From assembly GCA_021790425.1 (NCBI GenBank), contig JAJYEA010000019.1, forward strand, positions 1 through 35,480: 35,480 bases of DNA, read 5' to 3'. The notes beneath the pieces are model-generated. The model was not told where the DNA came from. It made no database searches and worked only from the letters and a program-made list of their open reading frames with translations. Shown piece by piece: positions 24,396 to 31,659 of this stretch. This DNA is from Thermoplasmata archaeon. Lineage in GTDB: Archaea; Thermoplasmatota; Thermoplasmata; Lutacidiplasmatales; UBA184. Positions within the stretch are counted from its first letter, which is position 1. Every line of letters starts with the position of its first letter. The position numbers and the translations under genes are program-made.

Positions 24396-25049
24396 ATGCA
24401 GATCGATGTCAAGGGGGATTTCATTCCGTCCGCCCTCGTGCAGCTCAACCCCGGCGAGCAGATCTATTGCGAGGGGGGGCTCATGGTCTACAGCGACCCC
24501 ACCATCAACTTCTCGTACAAGTGGATGACCCAGGGAGGGCTCGGTCAGGCCATGCGCCGGAGCCTTCTCGGCGGGCTCCCGTTCCACCAGCACGTCTACA
24601 CGGGTCCGGGGTACGTGGCCTTCAGCCGGTTGCGCCCCGGGGAGCTCCGGGTGCTCGAGCTTGCGCCGGGCCAGGTCGTCGACATCGCCGAGCATTCCCT
24701 CCTCCTCGCGACGAACACCGTCGCGTACGAGACCTTCTACGTCAAGGGGACGGGCCGGATCGGACGGATGATGGGGTTCTGGATGGACCGCCTGCGCGGT
24801 CCGGGGACCATCGTCTACCACGGCTACGGGAACATCCTCAAGTTCACGCTCAAGCCCGGCGAGGCCACCGACATCGACCACGGTGCGCTCCTCCTCAAGG
24901 ACGCGTCGGTCGCCGTACAGGCGTACAACCAGCCCCTCGGCAGCGGGCTCACGGGCCATGCCCTGAGCTTCGAGGCCATCCGGGTCACCGGCCCGGGCGC
25001 GCTGCAGCTCCAGACCGTGGACCCCACCCGGGGATCCGGCGGGGAGTAG
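24396..25049 (+). CDS. AIM24 family protein (paralog 3)
   Basis: This 217-residue AIM24 protein starts 6 bp after paralog 2. It has the LNPGEQIYCEGGLMVYSDP segment near the start, matched by LAPQESIYCEHGIMLFKDP in paralog 1. Its GPG turns are YTGPGYVAFSR, LRGPGTIVYHGYGN and VTGPGALQLQT. The central YVKGTGRIGRMMGFWMDRL closely follows paralog 1, so these two are the nearer pair and may be the result of a duplication. No membrane or signal sequence is seen. Confidence 0.85.
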   Translation: MQIDVKGDFIPSALVQLNPGEQIYCEGGLMVYSDPTINFSYKWMTQGGLGQAMRRSLLGGLPFHQHVYTGPGYVAFSRLRPGELRVLELAPGQVVDIAEHSLLLATNTVAYETFYVKGTGRIGRMMGFWMDRLRGPGTIVYHGYGNILKFTLKPGEATDIDHGALLLKDASVAVQAYNQPLGSGLTGHALSFEAIRVTGPGALQLQTVDPTRGSGGE

Positions 25050-25074
25050 GGCGGACGACGCGCCCTCTTCCTTC

Positions 25075-25686
25075 GTGGAAACCTTTAGCTCCTCCGTGAC
25101 CTACCCTGCCGCCGTGCCCCGGGCGAGGAGAGCAGCGAACGAGCCGCCGAGGGAGTTCGCCATCGACCGCACGCTCGGACCGGGCCGCCATCCTCTTCTC
25201 GCCGTCTTCCCGGGGCTGGACCGCCTGCCCGCCTTCTCCGCCGTGGCCAAGCGTCACCCGGACGGCGAGAAGGACCTGGTCCGGGTCGCGATCGAGCTGG
25301 TCTCGGACGACATCTGGATGTACGTGGCGCCCACCGCCCGGCCCCCGGACGCCCCCCCGGAGTGGACCCCCGTCATCGCGAAGGACGCGGACGTGATCGT
25401 CGTGGGCCTCTCGCACCTGCGGGAGAGCCCGGCGATCCTCCTCTACCTCGACATCCTCCACGAGCTCTGCCACATCGCGCAGCGCCGGCGCGGTCTCGAC
25501 CTCTGGGACCGGCGCTACGGGTACGTCGACCGTCCTACCGAGGTCGAGGCCTACGAGTTCGTGATCGAGGAGGCCCGGCGCCTCGGGGCCACCAAGCCCT
25601 TCCTCCGGGAGTACCTGCGCGTCGAGTGGGTCTCCGAGGAGGACTACCAGCGTCTCCTGGACAAGATGGGCCTCTCCGAGGGGTAG
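25075..25686 (+). CDS. Putative ImmA/IrrE-like zinc metallopeptidase
   Basis: The 203-residue protein contains HELCH (129-133) followed about 23 residues later by TEVEAYEF (155-162). This spacing and the ExEAxxF sequence resemble the HExxH...ExEAxxFA arrangement of the ImmA/IrrE (DUF955) peptidases, with a later glutamate as likely third zinc ligand. No helix-turn-helix domain is fused to it. The N-terminal 40 residues are basic and probably flexible. It starts 25 bp after AIM24 paralog 3. A GTG at 25114 is an alternative start, supported by a weak TATA (CCTTTAG near 25084). The signal-peptidase gene begins 3 bp after its stop. ImmA-type enzymes usually cut one regulator in response to a signal; the target here is unknown. 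Confidence 0.72.
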   Translation: METFSSSVTYPAAVPRARRAANEPPREFAIDRTLGPGRHPLLAVFPGLDRLPAFSAVAKRHPDGEKDLVRVAIELVSDDIWMYVAPTARPPDAPPEWTPVIAKDADVIVVGLSHLRESPAILLYLDILHELCHIAQRRRGLDLWDRRYGYVDRPTEVEAYEFVIEEARRLGATKPFLREYLRVEWVSEEDYQRLLDKMGLSEG

Positions 25687-25689
25687 TGC

Positions 25690-27003
25690 ATGCCGCACGC
25701 GGGGAAGTTCCAATGGCCGGCCGGGCTCCGCCGCTTCGTCCGCTCCGCCTGGTTCGAGCCCCTGGTGAGCGTCCTGGTCATCGTGGCGATCATCCTCTCC
25801 CTCTACGCCTACACCGACAACTGGCCGCCCATGGTGGTGGTCGAGTCCGACAGCATGCAGCACGGGATGAACGACGTGGTGGGGGTCATCAACACCGGGG
25901 ACATCGTGCTCGTCCAGAAGACCACGGTCCCGGACGACGTGACGACGTACGTGATGGGGGAGCAGAACGGGTACTCCACCTACGGGGAGTACGGGGACGT
26001 CCTCCTCTACTACAAGAACGGGAACTCGGGTCCGGGCAGCACCCCAGTCATCCACCGGGCCATGGTCTGGCTCACCTACACTGGCACCCAGGGAATCCCG
26101 GGAAGCCAGGGGTTCGAGATCCCCTCGCTCGTCGGCCTCTCCTGCCCGACGCAGTACGAGCTGCTCTCCCCGGGAGTGTCCACGCCCCATTGCCTGTCGA
26201 ACTCCGCCCCGGACGCTCCCCAGCTGGGCGAGCTTCGCCTCTTCCACGTGGGCTACAACAACATCAACGTCACGATCGACCTCTCGACCCTCGCAACGTA
26301 CGAGCCCTGGTCGGGCTTCATCACCCTCGGGGACAACAACGACGGGACGTACGACCAGACCTGGGAGGGGGGAGGATGCGCCATCTCCTGCATCGTGCAG
26401 GCGAGCTGGGTCGTCGGGGTCGCCCGGGGGATGATCCCCTGGTTCGGGGCCCTGAAGCTGTGGATCGACGGCAACAGCGGGATGGTCCCCTCCCAGTCCT
26501 GGGACTACCTGGCCCTCTCGATCATCGCGATCATCCTGCTCCCCCAGGCCGTCCCGTGGATCATCCGCCGGTTGCGCAGCGACTCCGTCGCCCATCGCAC
26601 CCGTCCCCGGGGACCGGCCGTCGAGGGCACCGGCGGGACGTCTTCCCCGGTCGCCTGGGACGAGGTCACGCGCCTGACCTTCGTCGCCGAGCCCGCCGGC
26701 TACCGTCTTGCGACCGTGGACTACGGTGTCCCCCAACCCCGATTCTTCGGGGGGACGCGTCTCGAACTGACGGCGGACTCCCCCGATCTCATGGTGGACG
26801 CCCTGCGCGACGCGCGGACGGGGGGACGTCCCGTCCCGGTCGGGACCGCGCTCCGCGACGGCGCTTCCTTCGCGATCGAACCGCCGGACCACGTGGAGAT
26901 CGTCCAGGAGCGCGCGGGGATCGTCGTCCAGGTCGGCGAGCGACCGATATCGCGCCGGAACGGCGCCCGGCTCCCGAACGGAGCTCCGGCCGGCTCCCGG
27001 TGA
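25690..27003 (+). CDS. Signal peptidase I, archaeal S26B type, with C-terminal cytoplasmic extension
   Basis: A 437-residue membrane protease that removes signal peptides from exported proteins. TM1 (about 24-41) is followed by the catalytic serine in VESDSMQHG (S55), GDIVLVQ, GDVLLYY and the catalytic histidine in PVIHRAM (H122). The GDNND box (214-218) and VGVARGMIPWFGALKLW belong to the S26B family, which uses Ser-His rather than the bacterial Ser-Lys dyad. A second transmembrane helix is at about 272-290. The insert of roughly 80 residues between the histidine and GDNN boxes and a C-terminal region of about 145 residues make it more than twice the usual archaeal length. It starts 3 bp after the ImmA-like gene. 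Confidence 0.85.
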   Translation: MPHAGKFQWPAGLRRFVRSAWFEPLVSVLVIVAIILSLYAYTDNWPPMVVVESDSMQHGMNDVVGVINTGDIVLVQKTTVPDDVTTYVMGEQNGYSTYGEYGDVLLYYKNGNSGPGSTPVIHRAMVWLTYTGTQGIPGSQGFEIPSLVGLSCPTQYELLSPGVSTPHCLSNSAPDAPQLGELRLFHVGYNNINVTIDLSTLATYEPWSGFITLGDNNDGTYDQTWEGGGCAISCIVQASWVVGVARGMIPWFGALKLWIDGNSGMVPSQSWDYLALSIIAIILLPQAVPWIIRRLRSDSVAHRTRPRGPAVEGTGGTSSPVAWDEVTRLTFVAEPAGYRLATVDYGVPQPRFFGGTRLELTADSPDLMVDALRDARTGGRPVPVGTALRDGASFAIEPPDHVEIVQERAGIVVQVGERPISRRNGARLPNGAPAGSR

Positions 27004-27004
27004 C

Positions 27005-27020
27005 GCGGCCTACGGGCCGC
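27005..27020. terminator. Hairpin across the convergent signal peptidase/nnr junction
   Basis: GCGGCC-TACG-GGCCGC is a 6-bp GC stem with a 4-nt loop. It begins 2 nt after the signal peptidase stop and contains the nnr stop codon (27010-27012). No T-run is present. Confidence 0.45.
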
Positions 27021-28515
27021 CCTGCTCGCGCACCCGTTTGAGGCCGAGGTCGAGCGACGCCGGGAGGCCGTGGATCAGGTCGGTGGCCGTGACGCCATAG
27101 CTCATCTTGTCGAAGAGGTCGAGCGAGACGAGCCCGAGCCAGTAGGACGCGAGGCGTCCCGCCTGGAGGGCCGTGAGCCCGCGGGCCATGAGCGAGGCCG
27201 CGAGCCCGGAGAGGACGTCCCCCGCCCCGCCGACGACCATGGAGGGGTGGTGCGTGCGGTTCTCGCGAGAGTCGGTCCCGTCCGTGACAAGGTCCACCTC
27301 GCCCTTGACCAGGAGGGTCGCCCCGAGCGCCCGGGAGAGCCGGGCAAGCTCGTCCTGCTGCTGGGCCTGAGGGCCCGCCAGCTCGTGGCCCAGGATGCGG
27401 TAGAGCTCGCGGCGGTTCGGAGTGAGGAGCAATCGGTCGGTGAACTTCCCGTAGAGGGGCCGGACCTCCTTCTCCGCGGCGAGCCGCGTCGCGTCCGCGT
27501 CGAGCACGACCGGCGCGTGCTCCACGGCGTGCCGGGCCAGCTGGTCGAGGGCATTGATCGTCCCGTGCGAGTGGCCCGCCCCGTTGCCGATGAGGACCGC
27601 CGACGGGTGGAGCTCGGACACGACCGCCTCGAGCTCATCGGCGTCGTACTGGGTGAAGGCACCGTCCTCGCCCACGCTCCGCACGATGAGGTTCGGGGAG
27701 TAGCCCCGGATGACGGTCGCGGCCGGCTCGGGGGCGATCACGAAGACCATGTCGCATCCCGAGGAGAGGGCCGAGAGCGCGGCCAGCGCCGGAGCCCCCG
27801 TGTAGGGTCCGCCCCCCACGATCACGAGCCGTCCGCTCTCCCCCTTGACGGTCCCCCGCCCCGGGCGGGGAAAGAGGAGGAACTCGCCGACGCCGGTCTC
27901 CTCGAGCGCCTCCGGGGGAAAGCCGATGGAGCGGACGGTCACCTCTCCGGCGGTCCCGGATTCCATCCCCTCCTTCATCACCTCGATGGAGACGGTCCAC
28001 ATCGCCGGCACGGGTGAGTCGGTCCCGAGGCCGGTGGGGAGGTCGACGGAGAGCACCGGGACGCCGGACTGGCGGATGGCATCCACCGCTCCCTTGTAGG
28101 GGTCGCGGAGCGCGCCGTGGCCGCCGGTGCCGATCATGGCGTCGATGACGAGCGTGACCTCCTGCAGGGCACGGACCGTCGGGATCCCGGTGTGGATGTG
28201 GATGCCCGGGACGTCGCTGACGAACTCCCATCGCCGCCGGGCCGGGCGGCTCCGGATCTCGTGGGGGGGATGGAGGAGCCAGACCTCCGGGGAGAATCCC
28301 TTGGACTTGAGGTAGAACGCGGCGGCGAGCCCGTCGCCCCCGTTGTTGCCGCCTCCGCAAACGATCCCGACCTTGGCGGGAGGGGGAGGGAGGTGACGCG
28401 CGGCCTCCTCGGCGACGGCCTTCCCCGCCCGGTCCATCAGGGTGTCGATGGACACCCCGCTCGAGATCGCATTAGCCTCCATGATCGCGACGTCGACCAG
28501 GGAGAAGGTCTTCAT
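27010..28515 (-). CDS. nnr: Bifunctional NAD(P)H-hydrate epimerase / ADP-dependent dehydratase
   Basis: This 501-residue fusion repairs hydrated NADH and NADPH. Residues about 1-215 form the epimerase (YjeF_N) domain with GGGNNGGDGLAAAFYLKSKG and the VIDAMIGTGG motif. Residues about 225-501 form the ribokinase-like dehydratase with GGGPYTGAPALAAL, GNGAGHSHGT, TPNRREL, LVKGEVD and GGAGDVLSG. Both catalytic modules look intact. The ATG at 28515 overlaps the stop of aIF1A by 4 nt (ATGA), so the two are co-transcribed and coupled. Some archaea have separate proteins for these steps; fusion is also common. Confidence 0.95.
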   Translation of the reverse strand: MKTFSLVDVAIMEANAISSGVSIDTLMDRAGKAVAEEAARHLPPPPAKVGIVCGGGNNGGDGLAAAFYLKSKGFSPEVWLLHPPHEIRSRPARRRWEFVSDVPGIHIHTGIPTVRALQEVTLVIDAMIGTGGHGALRDPYKGAVDAIRQSGVPVLSVDLPTGLGTDSPVPAMWTVSIEVMKEGMESGTAGEVTVRSIGFPPEALEETGVGEFLLFPRPGRGTVKGESGRLVIVGGGPYTGAPALAALSALSSGCDMVFVIAPEPAATVIRGYSPNLIVRSVGEDGAFTQYDADELEAVVSELHPSAVLIGNGAGHSHGTINALDQLARHAVEHAPVVLDADATRLAAEKEVRPLYGKFTDRLLLTPNRRELYRILGHELAGPQAQQQDELARLSRALGATLLVKGEVDLVTDGTDSRENRTHHPSMVVGGAGDVLSGLAASLMARGLTALQAGRLASYWLGLVSLDLFDKMSYGVTATDLIHGLPASLDLGLKRVREQGGP

Positions 28516-28973
28516 CGGCGTCTCGGGGCTTCCACCGTGATCGGTACGTCGGTGAAGAGATCGACCGTGTTCGGAAGGAGCTTCTTCCGGCTGAGATAGG
28601 CCGCCTGCGTCCGATTGTAGCGGAACATGATGTCGGCCTTGTCCCCCTGGAACTTCCACGGGGTGACCACGAGGAGGTCCCCCTCGCGGATCCACATCTT
28701 CTTCTTCAGCCGTCCGGTGATCCGGCCCATGCGGGACACTTGGTCCTCGCATACCACGCGGATACGGCCGGCTCCCAGGAGCTGGTTGGCGATCGCGTAG
28801 ATCTGGCCCTTGTCCTTGCGCGGCAGCGGCAGGCGACCGATCCCCTCGCCTCCATCCACCGTGGCCATCTTTGCCCGCGGTTCTTCCTCGCCCTCTTCCT
28901 CCGCATCCTCCTCCTGCTCTTCCTCGGGCGGGGGGGTGGGGGTCGGCTCCTCTTTGCCTCCTTCCGGTGCCAC
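28512..28973 (-). CDS. eif1A: Archaeal translation initiation factor 1A (aIF1A) with acidic N-terminal extension
   Basis: This 153-residue protein contains the S1-like OB fold of aIF1A (about 46-140), with RIRVVCEDQVSRMGRITGRLKKK and WIREGDLLVVTPWKFQ as its core. It binds the small-subunit A site during initiation. Most archaeal versions are about 110 residues. Here an N-terminal stretch of about 35 residues is made almost only of Glu, Pro and Asp. The GTG at 28973 fits a TATA element at 28997-29006 for leaderless initiation, so the extension is likely real; an internal ATG (residue 36) is the alternative. Confidence 0.92.
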   Translation of the reverse strand: MAPEGGKEEPTPTPPPEEEQEEDAEEEGEEEPRAKMATVDGGEGIGRLPLPRKDKGQIYAIANQLLGAGRIRVVCEDQVSRMGRITGRLKKKMWIREGDLLVVTPWKFQGDKADIMFRYNRTQAAYLSRKKLLPNTVDLFTDVPITVEAPRRR

Positions 28974-28996
28974 GACAGCCCATCGAAGGGCGACCC

Positions 28997-29006
28997 CTAT
29001 TTCAAT
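28997..29006 (-). promoter_or_regulatory. TATA element of aIF1A-nnr, overlapping the udg stop
   Basis: Minus-strand ATTGAAATAG is centred about 28 nt from the GTG at 28973, implying leaderless transcription. It overlaps the stop codon of the upstream uracil-DNA glycosylase gene (29002-29004). Confidence 0.5.
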
Positions 29007-29565
29007 GCTCGCCCCGGAGGAACCGAGGGAGGAGCTCCCGGAGCTGGGCCACGTCGTGGTTCCACCGTTCGGCGTAGGCGATCCGGCGAACGGTCGCCGC
29101 GGGATGCAGCAGCGGGAAGACCGGGCCCCGCTCGGAGGCGTGGAGCGTGCCGGCCACGGTCAGGATGGGCCCCGTTCCCGGGAGGAGCGCCCGCAGGGGA
29201 TGGGCCCCGAGGGGCACGAGGAGGCGGGGGCCGAGGAGACGGATCTTGAGGTCGAGCCAGGGACGGCAGGCGGAGGCGGCGTGCCGGTCGTAGACGTTCC
29301 CCGGAGGACGGCACATGAACTCGTTCGTGACCCCCCAGTCCTCCTCGCGCAGTCCCAGCTCCGCGATGGCCCGGTCGAGGATCTTCCCGGCGCGCCCGAC
29401 GAACGGGAGCCCGGTCTCATCCTCCGACTTCCCCGGGGCCTCCCCGACGAAGAGCACGGAGGGACGGGACCCCCCCCGGTAGACGACGACGTGGCGCCGG
29501 GACCCCGCGAGCGGGCACCGACGGCACACCCGCATCTGGGCGACGGCGTCGTCCCAGTCCGTCAC
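29002..29565 (-). CDS. udg: Uracil-DNA glycosylase, type 4 (iron-sulfur)
   Basis: This 187-residue enzyme removes uracil from DNA. It shows the type-4 signature: cysteines C14 and C17 (CRRCPLAGSR), C85 (CRPPGN) and C100 bind a [4Fe-4S] cluster. GEAPGKSEDETGLPFVGRAG (41-60) is motif A, and HPAA (154-157) is the catalytic-pocket motif. The GTG start overlaps the stop of the FixC-like gene by 4 nt (GTGA), so it is the last gene of a three-gene operon. This repair enzyme is expected to counter cytosine deamination and is common in thermophiles and archaea. Confidence 0.93.
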   Translation of the reverse strand: MTDWDDAVAQMRVCRRCPLAGSRRHVVVYRGGSRPSVLFVGEAPGKSEDETGLPFVGRAGKILDRAIAELGLREEDWGVTNEFMCRPPGNVYDRHAASACRPWLDLKIRLLGPRLLVPLGAHPLRALLPGTGPILTVAGTLHASERGPVFPLLHPAATVRRIAYAERWNHDVAQLRELLPRFLRGEH

Positions 29566-30863
29566 ACGTTCCGGTAGAGCGCGTAGAGGTCGCGGAGCAT
29601 CCGCGTCGTGCCGACGCCGCTCTTCTTCCGGGCCCCCTTCAGGAGGTCGCGGCCGTGCGGCTTGGGCTGGCCATGCTCCGTCATCATCGTGTGGAGGAGG
29701 TCCGTCATCATCGCGGGGTAGTCCGAGTAGATCCGTTCGTTCCACTTCACCTTGTCCAGCCCGCGGAACCGCTGGAAGTCGGAGAGGACGTTCGCCTGCT
29801 CCAGGCGGCTCCCGTAGGAGCCCAGCGACGCGGCCGAGGAGTCCTTGGACTTCACCGCCGCGAGCGCCGATTCGGCGGCGAGGAGGCCGCTCCGGATGGC
29901 GTAGTTCATCCCCTGGATCACGATGCCGTTCGAGAAGGTGAACCCGGCGGCGTCCCCGGCGACCATGAACCCGTCCCCCCAGAGGTGGGCCGGTGCGCTC
30001 GCCCCCCCGTCCGGGATGAGCTTCGCGCCGTACTCGACGAGCTCTCCCCCGGCGACGAAGGGGGCGATCGTCGGGTGGAGCTTGAAGCGCTCCACGATCT
30101 CGTGGGAGGCGATCCCCCGTCCCTTGAGGGAGGCGAGGCTGACGATCACGCCGAGGGAGACCGTGTCGCGGTTCGTGTAGAGGAACCCGCCTCCCATGAT
30201 GCCCCGGGGAAGGTTGGCCAGGACCCACTCCTGCGCCCGTCCCGTCGTGTCGGAGACCGCGAACCGGTTCTCGAGGACGTCCTGCGGGAACTTGTAGACC
30301 TCCTTCACCCCGATCTCGGTGTGGTGCTCGTCGAGCCGCTTCCGGCCCCGGATGAACGTGCCGAGGGTCGTGCGCGAGTTGGTCCCGTCACAGATGATCG
30401 TGATCGGGGCGGTCACCTTCTCGCCCCCCTGGATGACCCCGTGGACGCGCTGGCCCTCGAGGTTCAGCTTCTCGGCCGGCACGGCGCTGATGAGCGTCGC
30501 GCCCGCCTCCTCGGCCTTCTTCGCGAGCCAGGCGTCGGTGCGCGACCGGAGCACGCTGTAGGCGTTGTAAGGGGGGGTGTCCCAGCCCCGGTCCTCGTAC
30601 TCGAAGGAGAGCGCGCGGTCCTTCGTCAGGAACCCGAACTTCTTCGAGACGATGTGCCGTTCGAGCGGCATCTCCTCGCGCCACTGGGGAAGGACCTTGT
30701 CGAGGTCGTTCCCCCAGAGGATCCCTCCGGAGAGGTTCTTCGCACCGGGCTCTTCCCCGCGCTCGATGAGGAGTACCTGGGCTCCGCCCTGGGCCAGCCG
30801 GAGGGCAGCAGAGGCCCCCGCCAATCCTGCTCCCACTACGATGACATCAAAATCGTCTGCCAT
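29562..30863 (-). CDS. fixC: FixC-like FAD-dependent oxidoreductase (ETF-quinone oxidoreductase family)
   Basis: This 433-residue flavoprotein has the FAD fingerprint VVGAGLAGASAALRLA near residue 10. NLSGGILWG follows as the FixC/ETF-QO hallmark, then GGGFLYTNRDTVSLG and VAGDAAGFTFSNG. It follows E. coli FixC along its whole length as I remember it. FixC-type proteins move electrons between an ETF (FixAB) and a quinone or ferredoxin. No fixA, fixB or fixX is adjacent. A ferredoxin and an acyl-CoA dehydrogenase gene lie 3 kb away and could be partners. It is preceded 9 bp upstream by the bPH2 gene with a GGGAG ribosome-binding site, and overlaps udg by 4 nt. Related geranylgeranyl reductases share the fold, but the FixC pattern is stronger. 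Confidence 0.85.
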   Translation of the reverse strand: MADDFDVIVVGAGLAGASAALRLAQGGAQVLLIERGEEPGAKNLSGGILWGNDLDKVLPQWREEMPLERHIVSKKFGFLTKDRALSFEYEDRGWDTPPYNAYSVLRSRTDAWLAKKAEEAGATLISAVPAEKLNLEGQRVHGVIQGGEKVTAPITIICDGTNSRTTLGTFIRGRKRLDEHHTEIGVKEVYKFPQDVLENRFAVSDTTGRAQEWVLANLPRGIMGGGFLYTNRDTVSLGVIVSLASLKGRGIASHEIVERFKLHPTIAPFVAGGELVEYGAKLIPDGGASAPAHLWGDGFMVAGDAAGFTFSNGIVIQGMNYAIRSGLLAAESALAAVKSKDSSAASLGSYGSRLEQANVLSDFQRFRGLDKVKWNERIYSDYPAMMTDLLHTMMTEHGQPKPHGRDLLKGARKKSGVGTTRMLRDLYALYRNV

Positions 30864-30872
30864 CTCCCGTCC

Positions 30873-31532
30873 CTACCGACGGGAGCGAGACGGATTGGCG
30901 TTTGAAGCCTGCGGGGACCCGGAGGACTGGACCCCATAGGTGCGTTCCTGGGCGGTCTCCACCGTGCGCTGGAAACGGACCGGGTGGGGGAAACCCTCCC
31001 ACTTCTCGTTCCCCATCGCACTGGCGCCGCCCCCTTCCGCGCTCAGCTGGACGGTGCCGTAGCCGAACATCCGCTGGAGCAGGCTCTGCTTCACATCGAT
31101 CCCCCGGATCTGCCGGAGCTGGATCTCGTCGAAGTCCTTCGAGACGATCCCCTTCTGGCGGATGAGCCGGGTCGAGGTCACGGCGAAGACCGTGGTCGCG
31201 CGCTGGTACCAGCGGGCGGCCAGGTAGATCACCGCGATCAGGAGGAGCGCGATGCCGATCATGACCTGGGGCGAGTCGACGGAGAAGGTGGTGAGCGCGG
31301 CCGGGAACCACGAGGGCACCGGGATCAGGTAGCCGTTCCATCCGCCGAGGGCATGATTGAGGAGATAGACGTTCAGCACGACCACGAGGATGAGGAAGAG
31401 GACGGGGCCCGGGAAGTAGAGGAAGCCGGACGGTCGCCCCTCCCACAGGAGGTCCTCGTTGGGGCCCATGAAGGTCGCCTTCATGAGCTTCGGCAGTTCT
31501 CTCGGGGCGGACGGTGCCGACGCGGAAGGCAT
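30873..31532 (-). CDS. Membrane protein with bacterial-type PH domain (bPH2/DUF304)
   Basis: The 219-residue product starts at the ATG at 31532, about 28 nt from a TATA box at 31557-31564. Two transmembrane helices (FLYFPGPVLFLILVVVLNVYL and MIGIALLLIAVIYLAARWY) are followed by a cytoplasmic PH-like domain (VFAVTSTRLIRQKGIVSK...EIQLRQIRGIDVKQSLLQRMFGYGTVQLSAEG). The IRGIDVxQ..LxRMFGYGTV segment is the signature of YdbS/YvdC-type bPH2 proteins. Its function in archaea is not established. It is the first gene of an operon with fixC and udg. The C-terminal 25 residues are a basic, Ser-rich tail. Confidence 0.85.
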   Translation of the reverse strand: MPSASAPSAPRELPKLMKATFMGPNEDLLWEGRPSGFLYFPGPVLFLILVVVLNVYLLNHALGGWNGYLIPVPSWFPAALTTFSVDSPQVMIGIALLLIAVIYLAARWYQRATTVFAVTSTRLIRQKGIVSKDFDEIQLRQIRGIDVKQSLLQRMFGYGTVQLSAEGGGASAMGNEKWEGFPHPVRFQRTVETAQERTYGVQSSGSPQASNANPSRSRR

Positions 31533-31556
31533 ACCACCGGAAGCCAATCAGAACCC

Positions 31557-31564
31557 CCATATAG
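31557..31564 (-). promoter_or_regulatory. TATA box of the bPH2-fixC-udg operon
   Basis: Minus-strand CTATATGG is centred about 28 nt upstream of the ATG at 31532, which predicts leaderless initiation. Confidence 0.55.
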
Positions 31565-31613
31565 CCTCAGGGGGTGTTCAATGCCGGAGCCTGACGGGAA
31601 TGAATCAAGAAAC

Positions 31614-31622
31614 AATTAAATA
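31614..31622 (+). promoter_or_regulatory. TATA box and Shine-Dalgarno of sufB
   Basis: AATTAAATA is centred about 42 nt before the ATG at 31660. The predicted start site is near 31644, close to a CGGAGG ribosome-binding sequence at 31644-31649. This supports the 31660 start over the long in-frame upstream extension. Confidence 0.6.
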
Positions 31623-31659
31623 CGGGGCGCTGTTCAAATCCCCCGGAGGCACTCAGACG

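Noticed and set aside
29562-30863. Geranylgeranyl reductase of archaeal lipid synthesis
   Set aside because: The fold is related, but NLSGG, GGGFLYTNRDTVSLG and overall length follow FixC.
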